DNA of 11,446 bases from Ettlia oleoabundans (lineage: Eukaryota > Chlorophyta > Chlorophyceae > Chlamydomonadales), in the NCBI GenBank assembly GCA_019693395.1, contig JAAMXP010002802.1, positions 1 to 11,446 of the forward strand, given 5' to 3'. Numbering within the stretch: the stretch's first letter is position 1; every line of letters begins with the position of its first letter. A program made the position numbers and the translations under genes. Below the pieces are notes generated by a model. It made no database searches, was not told the origin of the DNA, and was given only the letters and a program-made list of their open reading frames with translations. Shown here in pieces: positions 9,268 through 11,446 of the stretch.

Positions 9268-9406
9268 GAGGTGCTGAAGAGGAAGAGCGAAGGGTGTATG
9301 GGGTTCAAGCCGGGGTTTGGAGCGCCAGCCGCGAACGTGTGCAAGGTGGATTCTATTCCCCTTCTTTCAACAAACAAGCTTTTGGATGTGGTCCTGTGGG
9401 CGGCAA

Positions 9407-9413
9407 TATAAAA
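9407..9413 (+). promoter_or_regulatory. TATA box
   Basis: TATAAAA on the plus strand, 288 bases ahead of the ArsJ-like start codon; this would give a 5' UTR of about 260 bases or belong to an upstream alternative start site. Read the other way it is TTTTATA, about 140 bases above the F-box start, so it could serve either gene. Confidence 0.4.
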
Positions 9414-9499
9414 CCGCGGTGAAGACCGAAACAACCCCCGAGAGCAACTGCAACGGGTTGAGCCCAGCGGCTCCCTGACACCAAACCGATTAGACGCAC

Positions 9500-9505
9500 C
9501 ACGTG
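9500..9505. promoter_or_regulatory. G-box/E-box CACGTG
   Basis: Perfect palindromic CACGTG in context CCACGTGATC, roughly midway in the shared promoter. In plants and fungi this core is bound by bZIP and bHLH regulators, including phosphate-response bHLH proteins in yeast. A role here is inference from the motif. Confidence 0.35.
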
Positions 9506-9609
9506 ATCAGCGTGGACGGCATCGAAGGACACCAAAATGCCCACCCAAGGCGTTTGTACTGATTCCTGTACTGCGGAATAAATAACGAGAGATGGAGAGA
9601 GGCATAAAG

Positions 9610-9648
9610 CCAATGTGCTGAAAAATGTCATTTCATTACGACCAATGT
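9610..9648 (+). promoter_or_regulatory. Pair of CCAATGT boxes
   Basis: CCAATGT at 9610-9616 and 9642-9648, 32 bases apart (about three helical turns, same face of the DNA), at 91 and 59 bases ahead of the ArsJ-like ATG. They could be NF-Y-type sites for this gene, or lie in its 5' UTR if the TATA box at 9407 is used. Confidence 0.35.
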
Positions 9649-9700
9649 TTTGAGTAGGTCGCAGCTTCGTTGCCGTCCAACTTTATAGCGGCGCGCAAAC

Positions 9701-11446
9701 ATGGCGCGGAACTTTGCATGTTACGAGCTCAAACCAGAAGACAAGGTGGACACGCTTACATGCACATTCGACGACGTCACCGTACAAGCAGAAGCAGACG
9801 GCGGGCGCGTCAGCTGCTGCCCGCCATCAACAGAGGTAGGTGTTGGTGGCGGCTTTTCAGGTCGCTGGCACCCCATGGCTCTTGCCTGGCTCGCTTCCTC
9901 TGGCCCCATTGCTCCGTAGGGCACGGCTAGTTCATCGAATTCCATGTTGCAGGTCCTTTTCAAGGACGAGGAGCAGCAGGGTGTACGCCTGCGGGTCGCG
10001 GCCGCCAAGGCGGCAGCGGCGGCGGCTTCTGGAGAGGGCGGCGATGCACAGCAGCCCCTACATGAAGAATACCTGGACAGAGCCACCTTTGAGGAGCGGT
10101 TGGCCCTGGCAAATCATGACAGCGGCTCCAGGCTTGTGGACGACTCCACAGGAGGCGGCGACGGCACCCAGCCTGCCCTCTCGCGCCGGCAGAGGCTTCG
10201 AAACCACTACTCTGCGCTCAAGCCGTTTGTGATTATTTCCCTTTCCTACCTGCTGTACACAACCACTGATGGCGCTATTCGCATGGTGGTGCTGCTGCAT
10301 GCCTACCAGATGGGGTTCACGGCCATGCAGGTGGCAATCATATTCAGCTTCTATGAGGTGAGATCCCCCGACAACCAAACAACAACAGTCACAACACTCT
10401 ACGCCAGGAGAAGAAAAAGACGAGAAAGGAACTCAGTGCATAAGGCATCTTGCGGTGTTTTGTGCAAGCTCACCAACCTTCCCAACCTGTCTGCAGCTGG
10501 CCGGCGTGGTGACCAACTTAATTGCCGGATTGATGGGCGCAAAGTGGGGCATCAAAACCACGCTGCTGACAGGGTTATCGCTGCAACTCGTCGGCATTGG
10601 CATGCTGTTTGGTTGGCAGGTGCGCATGTGACGTGTCCGCAAATGTGGCGGAGGGTCTTGAGCTCATTGGTTTCCACAAGCAGTTGAGCTTGTTTGGCGT
10701 ATGACCTGCAACATCTGTTTCGCGAGCGGCTCCCCCCTTCACTGCTGACTCCACACTACCGTGTTGCTTGCACCTGTTGTGCACCCACGGGTGCCTATTG
10801 CTGCAACAATACACACCCAAGTTTATAGCTTGATGCATCCAATGAGCACGCCTTGCATTGCAGGAGGATTGGGGGAAGATTGAGGCCATCATATTCGTGA
10901 CAGTGGCACAGCTGCTGTGCGGCGTAGCCAAGGACCTCACGAAGCTGGGTGGCAAGACAGTGACCAAGCTCGTCACGCCAGGTAAGCGGGCGCCACTGTG
11001 CAATCGCAACATGCCTCTTTTCGCCTGTTCTGTTTCTGTCGTGAAGCACTGCTGCATCGGTAACGCCACTGCTGGCAGCAAGTGCTGGCGCAGTGACAGC
11101 AGGGAACCTGCAGCCCAGCAGCCTGATTGTTTTAGCCAGGCGACTCCTTACGCGTTATGTACAAGTGAAGCAGCCAGGAGCATTACGTATGGTATGCTGC
11201 GCTCTCACTGTAATGCCTCTCACACCACCACCCTCCCTGCATTAATATTGGCGTGCAGAGGAGAAGCAGAGCTCGCTGTTCAAGCTGGTGTCGCTGATCA
11301 CCGGCTGGAAGAACAGCCTCAAGGGCGCGGGTTACTTCCTGGGAGCTGCCACCGTGGCTGTCAAGTGAGTGTGCCAGCAAGGCCAGTGCATGAGCCCAGG
11401 ATTGCGCGGCCCGCCTTAAGCCTACTGCCCCTGTTCGACCATGACT
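9701..11446 (+). CDS. arsJ: ArsJ-like major facilitator transporter (organoarsenical efflux), partial
   Basis: Bacterial ArsJ exports 1-arseno-3-phosphoglycerate, which GAPDH makes from arsenate. Five exons are visible: 9701-9835, 9953-10357, 10497-10619, 10864-10981, 11259-11364, all GT-AG and in frame; the gene continues past the right edge (295 residues seen). The start ATG sits in AAACATGG with an in-frame TAG 15 bases upstream. The membrane part begins near residue 137 and follows ArsJ closely: TDGAIRM (150-156), MQVAIIFSFYE (170-180) continuing into LAGVVTNLIAGLMGAKWG across intron 2, CGVAKDLTKLGGKTVTKLVTP (240-260), then LITGWKNSLKGAGYFLG. About four to five helices are present. Residues 1-135 are an added hydrophilic region absent from bacterial ArsJ: Cys7, Cys21, Cys39 and Cys40, an acidic start, then an Ala-rich run. 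It does not look like a transit peptide, so I expect a plasma-membrane or vacuolar location. No GAPDH or other ars gene is in view. The substrate is inferred from family resemblance. Confidence 0.85.

Larger units (their letters stand above)
9268..9700. promoter_or_regulatory. Divergent promoter between the F-box gene and the ArsJ-like gene
   Basis: The 433 bases separate two head-to-head start codons (9267 minus, 9701 plus), so they must hold both 5' UTRs and both promoters. Visible elements are TATAAAA at 9407-9413, CACGTG at 9500-9505, and CCAATGT at 9610-9616 and 9642-9648. Stop codons lie in frame ahead of both ATGs: TAG at 9686 for the right gene, TGA near 9364 for the left gene. Confidence 0.7.

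Noticed and set aside
9302..9316. GGTTCAAGCC resembling a tRNA T-loop
   Set aside because: The flanking bases do not form a T-stem and no anticodon arm or acceptor stem is present upstream.
9054..9434. Minus-strand frame of 126 codons across the F-box gene start
   Set aside because: It begins at a TTG, runs out of frame with the F-box coding exon and through its first intron. The neighbouring frame encodes a clear F-box.

Overview
This window looks like nuclear DNA of a green alga (Chlorophyta; a Chlorella-type trebouxiophyte is my best guess, but the class is inference). The base composition is GC-rich. Every gene is broken by short introns of roughly 80-510 bases, nearly all with GT...CAG borders. 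One gene is unmistakably the nuclear-encoded chloroplast ATP synthase gamma subunit, with a green-algal transit peptide and the plant/algal redox cysteine pair.

Layout, left to right. (1) Positions 1-1657, minus strand: a partial, low-complexity, Gln/His- and Ala/Ser/Pro-rich protein of unknown function whose 3' end lies outside the window. (2) 1658-2023: short spacer holding the 3' end of ATPC and the 5' flank of gene 1. (3) 2024-4995, minus: ATPC in six exons (357 codons), complete. The first intron appears to be a GC-AG intron. (4) 4996-6037: about 1 kb without a gene, holding the ATPC 5' flank and the 3' UTR of the next gene. (5) 6038-9267, minus: a complete nine-exon gene for an F-box protein with about 19 leucine-rich repeats (FBXL/AMN1-like), a likely substrate receptor of an SCF ubiquitin ligase. 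(6) 9268-9700: a 433-base divergent promoter with a TATA box, a G-box and two CCAAT boxes. (7) From 9701, plus: the first five exons of a major-facilitator transporter closely resembling bacterial ArsJ, the organoarsenical (1-arseno-3-phosphoglycerate) efflux pump, but with a 135-residue hydrophilic N-terminal extension. It runs off the right edge.

The genes do not form one pathway. ATPC serves photosynthetic ATP synthesis, the F-box gene protein turnover, and the ArsJ-like gene probably arsenate detoxification. The only arrangement hinting at co-regulation is the head-to-head F-box/ArsJ pair. I see no RNA gene, transposon, CRISPR array or wholly new system. The most interesting items are the eukaryotic ArsJ-like gene and its extension, the apparent GC-AG intron and a hairpin at the start of ATPC, and a perfect 20-base palindrome near the 5' end of gene 1.
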